DNA of 64,000 bases. It comes from Rhodeus uyekii. Its lineage: Eukaryota > Chordata > Actinopteri > Cypriniformes > Acheilognathidae. Position 1 is the stretch's first letter. Every line of letters begins with the position of its first letter. The stretch is from positions 1-64,000 of the forward strand of contig JAWRVZ010000489.1 in the NCBI GenBank assembly GCA_037043235.1. Direction: 5' to 3'. The notes beneath the pieces were generated by a model. It did not search any database, was not told the DNA's origin, and worked only from the letters and a program-made list of their open reading frames with translations. Shown here one piece after another: positions 16,516 to 29,685 of this stretch. The translations under genes and the position numbers were made by a program.

Positions 16516-18639
16516 ACAAATTTAAGACATTATTCCCTGAAAATCTCTGTTCGACGTGTCGCTCAGATCCAACCCAGACGCACCGGGAAAACTCCCGATA
16601 TTTAAAGACTCTTTCGAGATGAATTCTCCAGCGGTGCTGAAAGCGTGTCGAGTTTAAACTGAACAAGATGAACACGAATCTGGCAACATCTTACTACTTT
16701 GGTTATTGTATGTTTGGATATAAAATATCACGCATACTGAAATTTACCGATAGCGTAAACAAAAGCAAGAGTGAGACACTGCTTTCTGAAGCAATCGTAT
16801 AATTTCAGGTTATATAATTGACAGTATAATCATAATCAGTTTGACATTATATAACTGATTTGCGCTGGAAACTGAAGTAAATTATTTTTATGTTTTGGGT
16901 TTTGCAGAAATATTTGTTGCCAAGGATGCTCAAATCTCATTTGCAGTTGTGTGTTTGCAGACCTGCCATATCATGACACATAAGAACTAACTAATATCTG
17001 CACTTGTGTGGAAAAGAGCAGCTTCTTTGTGTTGGAGGTGCAGTTCATGACGACAGGGCTTTGAGATTAATATAGCGCCACATAGAGAAAACGACACTTC
17101 AATGTGACAAAAGAAACATGTGGAAGTCTTTTCTCACACATCATTTGAGAGGATATGTGGGTCTCCTGAGACGCAGATTGAAACTGACCACTGGCTTTAT
17201 CAAAAGCAGCGTGCGGCTGCTGTTTGTTAGCGAAACACACATCTGTGAGCAGTTGAACACGTCTGTGCTGCGACGGCAAGCACATGTCAGTTAACCTGCT
17301 GGATCCAGTCCATTTACCCGAACGTGTAACGCTTCCAGAGACGGAGAGGAAGCCCTCTTGCTCCGAACGATTGAACTTCAGAAGAATGAAACTGTGAGTT
17401 TATAAAGCTCAGGTCATGAGCTGCTCCTCAGGCGTTTATTACCAAACACACACATTTCCCTTCATCCTCAGACGCCACGACAACACGGCAAACACTCAAG
17501 CCACGCGTCTCCCAAAAGCCTCCATTGCCAGCTTCAGTCCGAGTCTGACGGTTGTGCTTCTGTTCCTGCACAGATATGAAGGAGTTCAGGTTTGTTAAGC
17601 ACATTAGAGTTTGACGTCACTTCACCAAAGCATCTTCAGGATCAACAAATCACACACTCGTAGAAGAAAGGGCTCTGTATGGACACTTAAAGGCTTGGTT
17701 AATTAATTTTGGTTTAACTTAATTTTATTGTACTGATTAAATGTTATGAATTAAGCATCTCATACAGATTCTTTATCAATAGATATGGGTTAAAAATATT
17801 TAACCCATTAAACAAAAGTATTATGCAATCATTTAAGGCCTTCCTCCTTATATGGACGTTGTTAGCATAAAGTTCTCCACAGATGCGTTTATTTATCTGT
17901 CATGAGAGTCATTAAACATGCAAAAACGTAAGTATCTCAAACATCCTCTTTCTCGCTCTCACAGTGACCCTCAGAGAAATATCTGCATGCAGTTCTGAAC
18001 CGGAGAAACTCAAGCTGAGGGACGGTAAATTTCACTGTTTGATTTATTAAATCCAGCTGCGTCGCACATTCTGTCTACGCCACACATCCCATATTAACCC
18101 ACATTCTGCCCTTTCACACACTCTTGTTGTTTCTTTTCACTAGATCAGGTTTTCCTGCTTGAATGTTGGTTATTTTACCCATATTCATCTCTTCCCAATC
18201 TGTCAGAAACGCTCTGTTTAGTTCCTGTCTCTATGAAGCTCCTCCTCCTGAAAGCACACTGTGCTCTGATTGGTCGACTGGATCGGTGTGTTGTGATTGG
18301 TCGAGAGCTTCCAGTGTGTTTGGGAAATGTCCCGCCCCTTCCCATAACCACCAGTTTCCACACACGACTCACTCACTCAAGCCCCGCCCCTTTATTTTGC
18401 GCATTAATTATGATAATGAGGAAAATTGTGAGTGTTTGTTCCTGGAAGAAACTCAAGAATCAGTGGAGGCGGATTCTACATTTTATACATACATTTTAAT
18501 CCAAATCATGTAAAATGATTGTTAGGCTGCATAATTTAGATAAGCCGGAACCGAGAACATTCCCATAACACCTGATGTACTCGATACATCAGAAGAAGAA
18601 TGGCATCTACGCTGATATTGTTCTCTGTTTATTCCGAGG
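16516..18639. other. Non-coding region; no gene found
   Basis: Only short unrelated ORFs are seen. 18240-18410 holds several CCAAT-type (ATTGGTCG) and GC-box-type (CCCCGCCC) motifs in both orientations. A comparable cluster is at 27280-27370, so both may belong to a dispersed element or be chance promoter-like clusters. Confidence 0.5.
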
Positions 18640-19195
18640 TTACCGTGGTCAGCCGGATCCGGGCCGTATCCAGATCAGATGAAGGACCTGGACACGAGCA
18701 CAACACACACACACACACACACGAGCACAGCACTGCCCTGAAGTGTCTGCGGAGATCGTGACTCTACTAGACCCTCCCCTGTGACGATCATGAACCCATC
18801 TCCAACCGGACCAAATTGGACTTCATATTGGACTTGAATTGTTGTCAATATAATAATCATGTACTGTTTGGCTTTGGCCAGAGGAGAACTGGTCCCCCGA
18901 CTGAGTCTGGTTTCTCCCAAGGTTTTTTCTCCATTCTATTCTTCATTCGTTACGTCACCTGCCGGAGTTTTGGTTCCTTGCCGCTGTCGCCTATGGCTTG
19001 CTCAGTTGGGGAAACTTAACACTTAAAATTCATCAATTGTATTGATTCACCTGCTCTTTTGGAGCTGCTGTTCAGCCAAACAAATTTTGTTTATATTGTC
19101 TTTTCTGTGACCACTGTAAAGCTGCTTTGAAACAATCTACACTGTAAAAAGCGCTATATAAATAAAGGTGACTTGACTTGACTTGACTTGGAGGC
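18640..19195 (+). repeat. Dispersed fish repeat ending in (TGACT)n, non-LTR-type 3' end
   Basis: It contains GAACCCATCTCCAA, GAGGAGAACTGGTCCCCCGA, GGTTTCTCCCAAGGTTTTTT, TTCCTTGCCGCTGTCGCC, TGTAAAGCTGCTTTGAAACA and AAGCGCTATATAAATAAAGG, and ends in tandem TGACT. This module is very common in fish genomes; the simple tandem 3' end suggests mobilisation by a LINE. A CA run sits at 18703-18722. Confidence 0.75.
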
Positions 19196-22100
19196 GTTTC
19201 AGGAGTTCAGAAACACTGAATCTGATAGAGAAGAAGAACTGCAGCTTTACCTGATCTAACAGCAACATCAAACTAAAATAAGACAAGAAAAGTGTTGAAT
19301 ATTAGTGTAAGTTAAGAATATTAGTGTAAGTTGCTCTCACGATGCAGGCGTTTGACCGCAGGTGTGCGGATCCCCCTCTCGTTCCTCAGGGAAGCTCTCG
19401 TCCCACGGAGGCAGTAAATGGCGAAGGCCTCAAGAATATGTTTCCAATAACCTCTCGTCAGGGTACGTTAGCATCCAGCGCCGCCGCTCTCCACAAGGGT
19501 CACGACCCCCGTCCACGTGCAGCCAGTGGGCACGAGCGGGACGCAAGGTCAGGAGGGCTGGAGTGGCCCCACCGCCGCGGCCCGGCTCCAGGCCGGAAGG
19601 TTTAATGTCAAGCCACAAAATCACATTCTAGCCTGGGGAGCCGCGTCAGTCCGCGAGCTGCGACACACTATTTACTGGATCAACTCCACGCTAAAGCCAC
19701 GAGACTCTGCCATTTACATGATCCGCCGGCCGCGTGCGCTCGGGGTAACGTCTGCCATAATCACTGTTCATGGAGAAAGACCACAGGGACCTTTCCTCTC
19801 TCGTACCTACAGTCAAACCAACGCCAGACTCCGTGAGCTCCGCCAGCTTGAAGGATGACTGTGTTTTTGTGTCTTTCTACAGCGCTTTATGCGTTACAAA
19901 GCGTTCAATTTCAGCTTTAAAGCAGCAGACAATATTCAGCTCAAGCTTTGATAGCGTCAGTGCAGAGAAACCCACAATATCTGCTCTTTTAAACCTCTTT
20001 ATTGTTACTGTGCATTCACAGAAATAAGCACTGAGGACTAATAATGAACGGCAGCTGCTGTTCGCAGAATAAATAGGTTGCAAGAAAAACTCAAGAACTG
20101 AAATGCATTAAAAGCATAATTAATGATTATGTGCAGACGGATTTCATCTTTTTTCCAGCGTCCACCAAGTGAAATCCATATTAAACTGTCATACAATAAC
20201 AGCAATTTGAGCAAAAAGGTTATGGGGGAAAAGGCAGGAGGAGCAGATTTTTCCGCTTGACGGAGGATAAATAATCTTTCATTAGAAAGGAGCGCCTCAT
20301 CTAATTAGTTCTGTTGTTAACAGAATAAAGCAGAAGATTTCGGACTCAAATATGCGGCCATGTGTTTCAGTGGAAAGAGGGAGCGCGGCCCTGGCTAATT
20401 TGAATACAGTCTTATTAGTTTAATGACTAGAGTCTGTGATCAGGACTCATCAGCATAAATGCCAAGGCTCGGCGTCCCGCGATGGCCCAGGGCTTCGCTT
20501 CTTACCCTTCGACCACGAGCACAGCGAAACATCTCCCGCTCGCAACACATGAAGCGTGACACGAGGACGGCATGAGAGTAACGCGCCGCGCACGGAAGCT
20601 AAAGAGGCACATCTTTATTAAGAACATCATCTGCGTCATCTTCTAATAGGTGATTTAACGAGCGTATGTTGCTGATGCTTATCAAAATGCAGCATTAGGT
20701 TTAGACGAGTTGGGAAGAGAGGAAGGTTGTCTGCTCCGGTTTTCTGCTCCACGTTGCACGAATATTGCCTATTATTTTTTAGTTGCGATTGTTTAATGGC
20801 AATATAATGGAGACGACCAAACCGGACGGGGAACAGCGGCCTGAAGAGAACAACAACGGCGCATCAAAGTACAGTGAAGTTTCATCGCACTCACGCATCG
20901 TTTTTAAGACGCCACAACACGCGTTTAGACGACACGTCGTGAGCGGCTGATGTGAGATGTTTTGCCACTCGCCCTGACAGCGTGCCGCAGCTGGCAGAGA
21001 AAAGAGCAAAAGCAGCAGTGTGTGAAACCACCCAGGGTCGTGAACAACCTTGCTGACTCGGGAAGGCCGGCACTAATTAAAGACCGTGCGCTCGTTCAGA
21101 CGCCGCTGGTCTCTTCTCGTCCTGTGTCTCTCACACAGTGCAAGCCGTGATCATCATCCATCAACAACAGAGTTTAATAGTGAACAGTAGTTCGGTGAAA
21201 CGCCATTGCAACCAATTCACGTTTATCTGCACCGCGCTTTCACACACACTCAATGTTACAGTTATCAGCCAGATGTAATTTAGTACATGTCATTTGGTTA
21301 GTCAACGACGTATTCAGACACGTTCAGCAGCGATTACAGCTTTTGCTCATAATATATGGATAATTGTACAGTATTAGGATAATATTCGAAAGTTGCCATC
21401 ATTATAAAGTCATGTGGCACGCTGATCTGCGCCCACCCGTCCCATGATGCCCGTCGGCACACGACCCTCCTTTTGTCTGGCGAAACTGGCGAGATTAGCA
21501 TGAATCTCCGTGTTTGGCGTTATGATGTATTTCTGCCGCGTCTTCCCTCAGGAGTCGTGAGGTCTCAGCCTCGCCACCAGTACTGCGTTTTTTCTTTTCA
21601 CACAGGCCTAGTGTTAACGCCCGCGGCCGGCGCACAGATTTGACTGACTGTACTCTTAATGCTGCACGCCTTGTTTTCAGCACTTGTCCCTCCAGATTTG
21701 CCACCCCGGCTGCACAATTTTCCTCAAATTCTAATTATTCATCAGCTCGTTATGCCCGCGCCCCGCCACTCGCTTTAATTAGAGCGGACGCGGCCGTCTA
21801 TTAGAGGCTCGCCTGGAGTGAGGAGACCAGCGCAGAACCAGCGACTGCCAGAGACGACACTCGCGTCCAGCCGCCTCTCCTGGCTGACGTGAAGGAACGG
21901 CTGAATCTTATTAGATGTGTGTGTGTGTGTGTGTGTGATCCCACACTTCTTTGCTGCTGGATCTGTGTGTGACAAGAGAACTTTGACACATTTGAAAACA
22001 AATCAACCTGAGGCTCTGTGTTACAGGGATTTTACCACAGAATTCACGCGCATTTCTTCGTCTTTTTGTCCCTGTCGTGACGTATATGTGATTGAATAGA

Positions 22101-22800
22101 ATTGATGGCTGTGGTTTGCAGTCGAGTTCTGGAAGTAAACATTCATTATCTCTACGAGGTCGTTAGTTGATTCTGCTGAAACCATCAACTTACAACTTTC
22201 AAGGTTTTAAATGATTGTTTAACAGCAAAATTCATGTCGGAAAAACTGCCTTACCCACAATGCTGTGCAGAAAATTCCACCAATCAGCACCGCAAATGAC
22301 CAAATCAAGACGCTCTCAAAATATTTGAATATACATGAATGCTTTAAAACAAGTTAAAAAACATTTAGATTATTCCTTGTATAAAACAATGAATTGTTTA
22401 ATATTAATAATCACAATAAACAATACTTCCACCGATTGATGTCATTCCAGCTGTTTTTACAGTGGTTTAGTGTCACTAATGTCCGTCTCATTCATCTGCG
22501 TAATTTTGCTCAAATATAATTTGACTTCAGTCGCTTTTCCATCAACACTAAAAACCGTCACAGTTGAGGATAAATGAACAACAATAGCAAATCTCCTCAG
22601 AACATCCTCACTTTCCGAATGATAGGTCAGAAACGTCCTGAATGAGATCTCAGATGTTTCTCAGATGACTTTCAGAAGAAACATCTCAGACAAACGAAAT
22701 TCTGCAATAAAATGCCAAAGATCTCAAAGCAAACTCAATCCTTTCTCATTGAATTCTTGCTATCCTGCCATTGAAAACTTACTGAGCTGTACTAACTTAC
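19196..22800. other. Non-coding region, possible conserved elements
   Basis: 19330-19860 is GC-rich with unconvincing ORFs on both strands. 20100-20480 is balanced, non-repetitive sequence with several AT-rich homeodomain-type sites (CTAATTAG, TTAATGATTA) and looks like possible regulatory DNA. 21715-21790 contains TCTAATTATTCAT-type AT sites in a GC-rich context. 21916-21937 is a TG microsatellite. No gene is supported. Confidence 0.45.
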
Positions 22801-22920
22801 TAAACAAAACTCACTGAAGCTGCATAATGTCTTTCTTCTGGAGCTCCTGTTCTCACTGTAAAGCTGCTTTAAAACCATCTGTGTTGGAAAAGCGCTGTTG
22901 AAATTACGATGACTTGACAA
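22801..22920 (+). repeat. Diverged copy of the (TGACT)-tailed repeat
   Basis: The stretch CTGGAGCTCCTGTTC, ACTGTAAAGCTGCTTTAAAA, AAAGCGCTGTTGAAATTACG and ATGACTTGAC aligns with 19055-19190 in the same order, with many changes and a single tail unit. Confidence 0.6.
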
Positions 22921-23103
22921 TGAAAAAAGAAAGAGCAATGTTTTCTTCTGGTAACTCATGCAGAACATAATGCAAAGTTTCCACGTTCTGAAGCCACTGA
23001 GACTGTGAGAAATGCTGGTTTCAGCTCGAATGATGAGAAATAAGATTCGCTGTTCATCTGCTTCTGCATGAGTCTCAGTGAGACGAAGTAAACAGAGTAA
23101 CAG

Positions 23104-23138
<35 letters not shown>

Positions 23139-24490
23139 TGCTAATTAAAGTCTTCAGTGTGAGCACAGAAATGTGTAATCCTGACATTTAGTCAAGGGAG
23201 ATTTGGGCAGACGAGGAGAAATTCTAGCGCTGGCCTGAGTCGGGCCCGAGGCGGCTGGCATACAAAAGGACATCAGCGGCAGGCGGAGCTCACAAAGGTC
23301 ATCTCCGTGAAAAGGCTAACGTGTCATTGCTTTTGTTCCCGTTCTTCTGAACATATGTTTGGCCGCGCTCCATCTCTGCCTTTATCCGGCTGAAATCTAA
23401 GCCCAGCGCAAACAGAACTTTTGACAGCGCCTCTGTCGCGAGGAGCGTTACCTTTCCTTCCACAACAATCAATGCGAAACAGAAGATGAAGATACACGTA
23501 TCCTCGTATCGATAAGTGGCAGGTCACTCAACACAGACGCCTGATGCTGACGATGATTCATGTGATTAACTGATAATTCATTAATTAAGGTTTGAAACTT
23601 GTTTGGTAGAAGGAAATCCCACAAAACGGGTCAAAACGTGGATATTTAGTATCATTGATACTACTATTAATATTTTGAATCAATTTAATATTTTCACAGT
23701 TCTCTGTGAGAAATGGGAAAAGCAGCTTCTCTTGACGAGTCGAAACCCTTCAGCGGCTTGACCAGCAACCGTCTCCGTCCAGCCAGCAGCCAATCAGATG
23801 CGAGCGTGAGGATGATGCGGACTGACCGAGAGAAAGTGCTGAGGACGGGCTCTCTCTGACCGAACTGCTGATGAGCCCGTTTCGCTCCAGCTCCGTCCGG
23901 TGGCATCCGTCCGATTCAAGGCTCAGAAACATGCGTCAGATGGAAACCCGTGCTTAGGGCTCAAACTAGATTTCCATGCCAACCGTACAAATCACTGAGA
24001 GTGAAAACCCTTGTGCGGTGGGACGCATTGGTAGTTTAACCAGTGCACTAATGTGTTTTGCTGGTACATTACCCATCAGGCTTGTGGTTTGTGCGGCTGT
24101 CGACACGCATCCGGACGGGGATGCGCTGTTGTGAGTCTTGTCGTCTCTTTGACGGTTCCTGCTGTGAAGAGCGCGTGGGGAGGGTGACGGACCCTCATTA
24201 GTGCTCACGGAGGAGCTGTCAGCCCGCAGCAGCGCTCTGACATCAGCCTGACCTACATTTGCATGCGCAGGTTAAAGATGGACGTCGCTCTGCTCAACTG
24301 ACTGTGTTTTCGCACATTAATGGAGTAGCCCTAACCCTAGCCGTCTCAGAGACTAAACCACAGCGAGAGTTCACAGGAAGCACATCTGAGACATCTGACT
24401 ATCACAACATCCGTCCAGCTCTTGAATCGCATTCTTCAGATGTGCAAAATTCCTCTGTTTATGCTCCATGGGAAAACATTTTTTAAATGT
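22921..24490. other. Non-coding region; no gene found
   Basis: A CA microsatellite lies at 23105-23135. The remainder is non-repetitive, with short ORFs lacking any recognised domain. Confidence 0.55.
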
Positions 24491-25445
24491 GACTATTGTA
24501 TCATAAGGTTCAGAAACATTCAGAATGTTCCCATAATGTTTGAAGAGTGACACAATGTAACATTCCCATAATGTTTGCAGAACGATACAATGTAACGGTC
24601 CCGTAATGTTTGCAGAACATAACGTTTGCAGAATGACACAATGTAACGTTCCCATAATGTTTACAGAATGACACAATGTAACGTTCCCATAACGTTTGGA
24701 GAATGATACAATGTAACGCTCCCATAATGTTTGCAGAATGACACAATGTAACGTTCCCATAACGTTTGGAGAATGATACAATGTAACGCTCCCATAATGT
24801 TTGCAGAATGACACAATGTAACGTTCCCATAATGTTTGCAGAACGATACAATGTAGCACTCCTGTAACGTTTGCAGAACAATACAATGTAACGTTCCCGT
24901 AACGTTTGGAGAATGATACAATGTAAGGTTCCCATAATGTTTGGAGAATGACACAATGTAACGTTTCCATAATGTTTGGAGAATGACAATGTAACGTTCC
25001 CATAATGTTTGCAGAATGATACAATGTAGCGCTCCTGTAACGTTTGCAGAACGATACAATGTAACGCTCCCATAATGTTTGGAGAATGACACAATGTAAC
25101 GTTCCCATAATGTTTGCAGAACGATACAATGTAACGCTCCCATAATGTTTGAAGAATGACACAATATAATGTTACCATAATGTTTGCAGAATGACACAAT
25201 GTAACGTTCCCATAATGTTTGCAGAACGATACAATGTAGCACTCCTGTAACGTTTGCAGAACGATACAATGTAACGCTCCCATAATGTCTGCAGAATGAC
25301 ACAATGGAAGATTCCATTTATGTTCATATAACAAAGAAAAAAACATTTTAAAATAAAAGAAATACTGGCCGTTTTGAACGTTCAGAGGACATCCAAAAAC
25401 AACGCTTTCTGAACCCAATAGCAAAACGTTCTCAGAGCATGTTTT
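24491..25445 (-). repeat. Second 35-bp MITE-derived array, about 22 diverged units
   Basis: CAATGTA-type unit starts recur about every 35 bp from about 24551 to 25301. Units differ by GGAGAATGA/GCAGAACGATA and AACGTT/AACGCT/AGCGCT changes. Adjacent dimers are repeated (24672-24813), and a 210-bp (six-unit) repeat links the segment at 25021 with that at 25231. MITE arms flank both sides (CAGAAACATTCAGAATG before; GAACGTTCAGAGGACAT and AACGTTCTCAGAGCATG after, to about 25441). Long minus-strand ORFs here are repeat artefacts. Confidence 0.95.
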
Positions 25446-25867
25446 TGTCTCCAGGCAAACAGTGTGAAATTGTTTATGCTTGTTTTCTTAGTGCCGTTTC
25501 TTTGGTTTTGGGCTTTACTGGGCCTTGATTTTGTACAAATTCAAGGTAAATCAGAGTGCAGCCCTGCTAGCGATGAATAAAAGATGGCAAGAGGAGCGGG
25601 TGAGACGAGGCAACGGCGATTAGGCGATGGAGTCGTGGCAAAGGGGCTCTTTGCGGGTCTCAGAGGAGAACATGTACAAGCAGATCCCCGACAGACACGA
25701 CATCCACTCAGAGCGCATCACATGCGACGGGCAGGACGGGTAGGACGGGCACTCCAGAGACTGGCGCACCAGAACATGCTCATAAGAGCTATGAGTGCAC
25801 AAATTCTGCTTTCTGTTCATCTGCTTATGGGAAAAAAAGTTTGTAGAATTGAATTACTTGCCTGTTT
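25446..25867. other. Non-coding spacer
   Basis: An open 106-codon frame starting at 25584 has no recognised motif, and an ORF on the other strand overlaps it. I do not call a gene. Confidence 0.5.
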
Positions 25868-26567
25868 CCCAGCTAACAAATATAGGGGTAACACGTTTTT
25901 TTGATGGTCCACTTTACTAACTATAAGTAACTTTGCAACATGTCAACTAACTCTCATTAGAGTATTAGCTGACTATAAGCAACTTTGACAAACATCAACT
26001 GATTCTACTAACCCAAACCCCAAACTATAGTCGACTGATACTCTAATGAGAGTTACATGACATGTAGTTGTAAAGTTACTTGCAGTTAGAAGAATGTTTA
26101 AGGGACCATCAAAATAAAGGTAAATATTTTGCTAATTTTATGAAGTTTTTATTAAATTTGATTAATTTTGATAAGTTAGGAACAGACTTTCTTCCATTGA
26201 CATTTAATTGAAAGTTTGTTCAGAGTCACCTGATCTTTAATATTCTCAAAACATCTATACAAACATCTTTACAGTATCTAAAAAATATATATATAAATAT
26301 TATTTTTATTATTATTTAATGAAATGTTTTATTTGAATGTTTGTCTAACTTTTTTTAAATGTTGCTACTTGAATGCTCATAGAACATTCAAAAGTAACGT
26401 TCCCACAATGTTTGAAGAATGATACAATGTAACGTTTCCTTAACGTTCACAAATCGAGGGTATTATAAACGTTCAGAGAACATTCAGAAATAATGTATGG
26501 GACTTTATAACTTAATGGGGAAGTTAGCAAAATGTTCTCAGAACATATTAGTTTAGCTGAGAATTTC
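25868..26567 (-). mobile_element. Palindromic AACGTT MITE with another MITE nested in it
   Basis: Left end CCCAGCTAACAAAT and right end ATTAGTTTAGCTGAGAA are the family termini. Internal motifs TTAATATTCTCAAAACATC and AGAACATTCAAAAGTAACGT, and the core with GTAACGTT at 26394 and 26429 (exactly 35 bp apart), are in the usual order. The foldback MITE at 25886-26122 sits just inside the left end. Confidence 0.75.
25886..26122. mobile_element. Foldback MITE with TTTGATGGTCC termini
   Basis: The outer inverted repeat is TTTGATGGTCC (25900-25910) against GGACCATCAAA (26103-26113). The arms continue inward as ACTATAAGTAACTTTGCAAC against GTTGTAAAGTTACTTGCAGT, and CTCTCATTAGAGTATTAG against CTGATACTCTAATGAGAG. 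The element is non-coding and can fold into one long hairpin. It is a common cyprinid element as I recall it. Confidence 0.82.
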
Positions 26568-28304
26568 CCAGATCATGAAATATATGGAGAGTTGGATTTT
26601 GAAGGGAATCTCTCATGGCACACAGTGTTGGTGTCGAATAACTCCTGCTTGATCTGCTCGTCCTCTCCACCTTGGCCCGCGGGCGAGAGGCCGTCAGGAC
26701 GGAGCGTTTTCACACATGCTGGCTTGTGTTAAACTTTCTGAACGCTCTTTGATTACAGGGCGGGTGTGTGAGGTGATGTGACAGCCACGCATCTGTCGCT
26801 GGAGCTTCTGTCACGTCCTCAGCCCTCCGCGGACACAGAGACACGTCCAGGGAGATTGACAGAAGACATGCGAGCTGGTGGTGTGGCATTGACAGGGCCG
26901 CTGCCCGAGTCTTTTAGCACATGGGGCTGCCAGCTGTGTGTCGCTCCAGAGCCGAGGCCGTCAGCCGACACACGCCGCAACACTGACGGGATGCTGTTTG
27001 ACTGATGGAAGAGCTGTGGAATAAAACAAGCCTTTTTCATACATGCTGCTGCGGTGATTAAACTGATTTTAACAGAGAGTTACAATGCAAACTAAAAACA
27101 TAAAAATAGGAATTCAAATCGGACTGTATTAGTATCAATTAGTCATTAGGGTCATTAGTCAACTATCATTAGTATTAATATCACCATGAAATCAATTTCT
27201 TTAGATTGCAGTATTTATGGCTGATCATCATGATTGTGTTAATAATGTTGAGTGAGAATAAGAGCATGTTCTCTGATGATGAGGGCGGGGCAACAACCTG
27301 TCAATCACGCGATCCACCAATAGCAAACCACAACCATCCAATCACAATCAAGCCCCGCCCACATTTGTTCTTGTTCCTGAAGCGATTCCCTCCATATGCA
27401 GAACGATAGAGGAGAAAAGACGAGTGCAACTTCCCTTTCATAATGAGTTTAAGGTTGGAACTTCCTCCTACTCTAAAATGACTTGGGAAACGTCGTCATG
27501 TGTCATATTTTTCAATATCCTGCAATATAGAAACAGTTTTCAACATCCAGTTGATCCTACGTCCTTCCTATTTGTTTTTACTGTATCAGTTTAAAATCCA
27601 GTTTCACGTTGACTTTAATAGTCAGAAATGTGAAACTTGTTAAGGAACTTGCATGAATTATTCAGTAAAGTCAGGTTATGTGTTAGTGATGTGATTACAG
27701 CGGTTAGAAATGCTGTCCGTCTGCCGAAACAAACTCGTTTCAGAGTTCATTTGGCTTTTGTTCTTGTGTAGAATGATATCGCTCTGATATCATGTTTGCT
27801 GTGAGTGGATTTCTGTGGTTTTAATCAGACAGAATCTGGTCTTTTGAATCAGTGCTTTTGATTTGATGTGTTGTTCATCAAGTAAAAACAGCAGTGATAT
27901 TTATTTTCCTTCCATCACGTTTCACATCCGACTGATTCCTGTGTTCTCCAGAAATTCCAGAGGTTTGGAGCGTGTCTCTGGAGAGCGGAGGTCTCGCTCA
28001 CAGCACTCATCTCGAACATCAGCGTGAGCGTCTTCAATATTGAATGTGCCGGAGGTAAACAAATAGGGCAGCAGAAATTAAGCAGAGTTAATTATTTAAA
28101 GGCACCAGTGCATTTGGACGAAGGCCTGAAGCTGCAGCTCCGCAGAAACACTTATGAAATCTCATCCATACTCGGACAACATTTATATTTTCATTTTTCA
28201 CATTCAGGTACACTTATAATGTGAAAAGTAAAATGAGTTCAGTCATAATGATAGAGTTTACTAATAGACGTGAGTGATCAGTTAATTAAATCGAGAACAA
28301 GGTA
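26568..28304. other. Non-coding region; no gene found
   Basis: Mostly unique sequence. The cluster at 27280-27370 has CCAAT and CCCCGCCC motifs as at 18240-18410. No supported exon. Confidence 0.5.
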
Positions 28305-28520
28305 CAATATCCCGGCTAACAAACTAACGTTCACATTATGTCATGAAAACATTATTTCCGAACACTCAAAATTGGAAATGCTAAAAAAAACTCTTTGTTA
28401 TGGGAAACGTTACACGGTTTCATTCTTCAAACATTATGTGAACAGAATTTTTAAACGTTCTCTGAACGTTTTGAAGCAAGTAAAAAACGTCCAACTAAAA
28501 TGTTTCAGAAAAAACTAAAT
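28305..28520 (+). mobile_element. Palindromic AACGTT MITE, diverged
   Basis: It starts CCCGGCTAACAAACTAACGT (family terminus) and continues with GAAAACATTATTTCCGAACA, TTCATTCTTCAAACATTATG, CGTTCTCTGAACGTTTTG and CCAACTAAAATGTTTC. It is shorter than the copy at 29990 and carries one copy of the core motif. Confidence 0.75.
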
Positions 28521-29617
28521 AGTTGTTTATTTATTAGGTGGCCGTTGAATAAATGATGATCAGCCTGTTAGTGTTTTGTAATTCTGGCCGCTCACTTTCC
28601 ATATTTTCCTCAAAAACACCTGCAAGATGCAAAAGTAACTTCACAAACAGAGCGAAAGTGAGAGAAACGTCATCATGACATGATAAAGCCTTTAGGAAAC
28701 ATCTGAAATTGAAGTGTGTGTCATTCTAAACATCTTTAAACACCAACTCAGTAAACCTGTGATGAAGTTTGCACACACTCATTCACCCAATAGCTGGTCA
28801 ATTCCAGTAATAAATCCATCTGATCCATAAATCATCATGGACTGTATGTTGCTGTGCTTTCAAAGAGGCCTGTGTGCTGGTTTACACACTTCCATCCGTG
28901 AAAAACTCAGAGCAAAGACAGAAATGAGAGAGAGACTCGACGCGACTCCGCCGGCTTCCACTGGACATAAACATTATGCCGTGTTGTTGCGGTCAGCGCT
29001 CGGCTTTCTGCTGTATTGTTGCTGCACTTTTGGCTGTATTTTAATACTATTGCTTTGCCAATAACACAGCCAATATGTTTAAGGAGCAGGAGAGAATCGG
29101 CATGAGTTCAGCTCCGTAACGATTCCCAATACACTGCCTGGAAGTGAGCATTGATTCATCGAGAGCGGCACAGGAGAAACGGCCGTGATATACCATCACG
29201 TGTGTTTACTGAACTGTCTCCGGCCTTATCTTTTCCAGATTTCTCACTTTCAGACACACACACACACACACACACTCTCAGGACAATGCAAACAGCACAA
29301 TCCCACTATGAATTTTTCATAACATCATGCTCAATACTAAACGCAATAAGTGTTTCTTGTAAGACGACTCCCTGGCACTTATAGCGCTTGAGAGCGCAGT
29401 GTGTTTCCCTCCTCAGAGTGGGATCTGCTCTCTGTGAGTGGGATACCCGGCGCTGGCGGGACACGGACCCTCGGAGACGCACAGGAGGTCATGTCAACAG
29501 ATCTGCCCTGACCAGAGTCACTGCGCTGAACTAAACATCCCAAATCCCTTTAGGAAGACACGGTACACCAATGCACGAGTAATCCGTGCTCATCTGGACA
29601 ACACACACGCACACACA

Positions 29618-29685
<68 letters not shown>

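Noticed and set aside
24371..25424. Minus-strand ORFs of 218-304 codons with repeated NIMGALHC-like peptide
   Set aside because: Same 35-bp array effect as at 4744-5093; no start context or homology.
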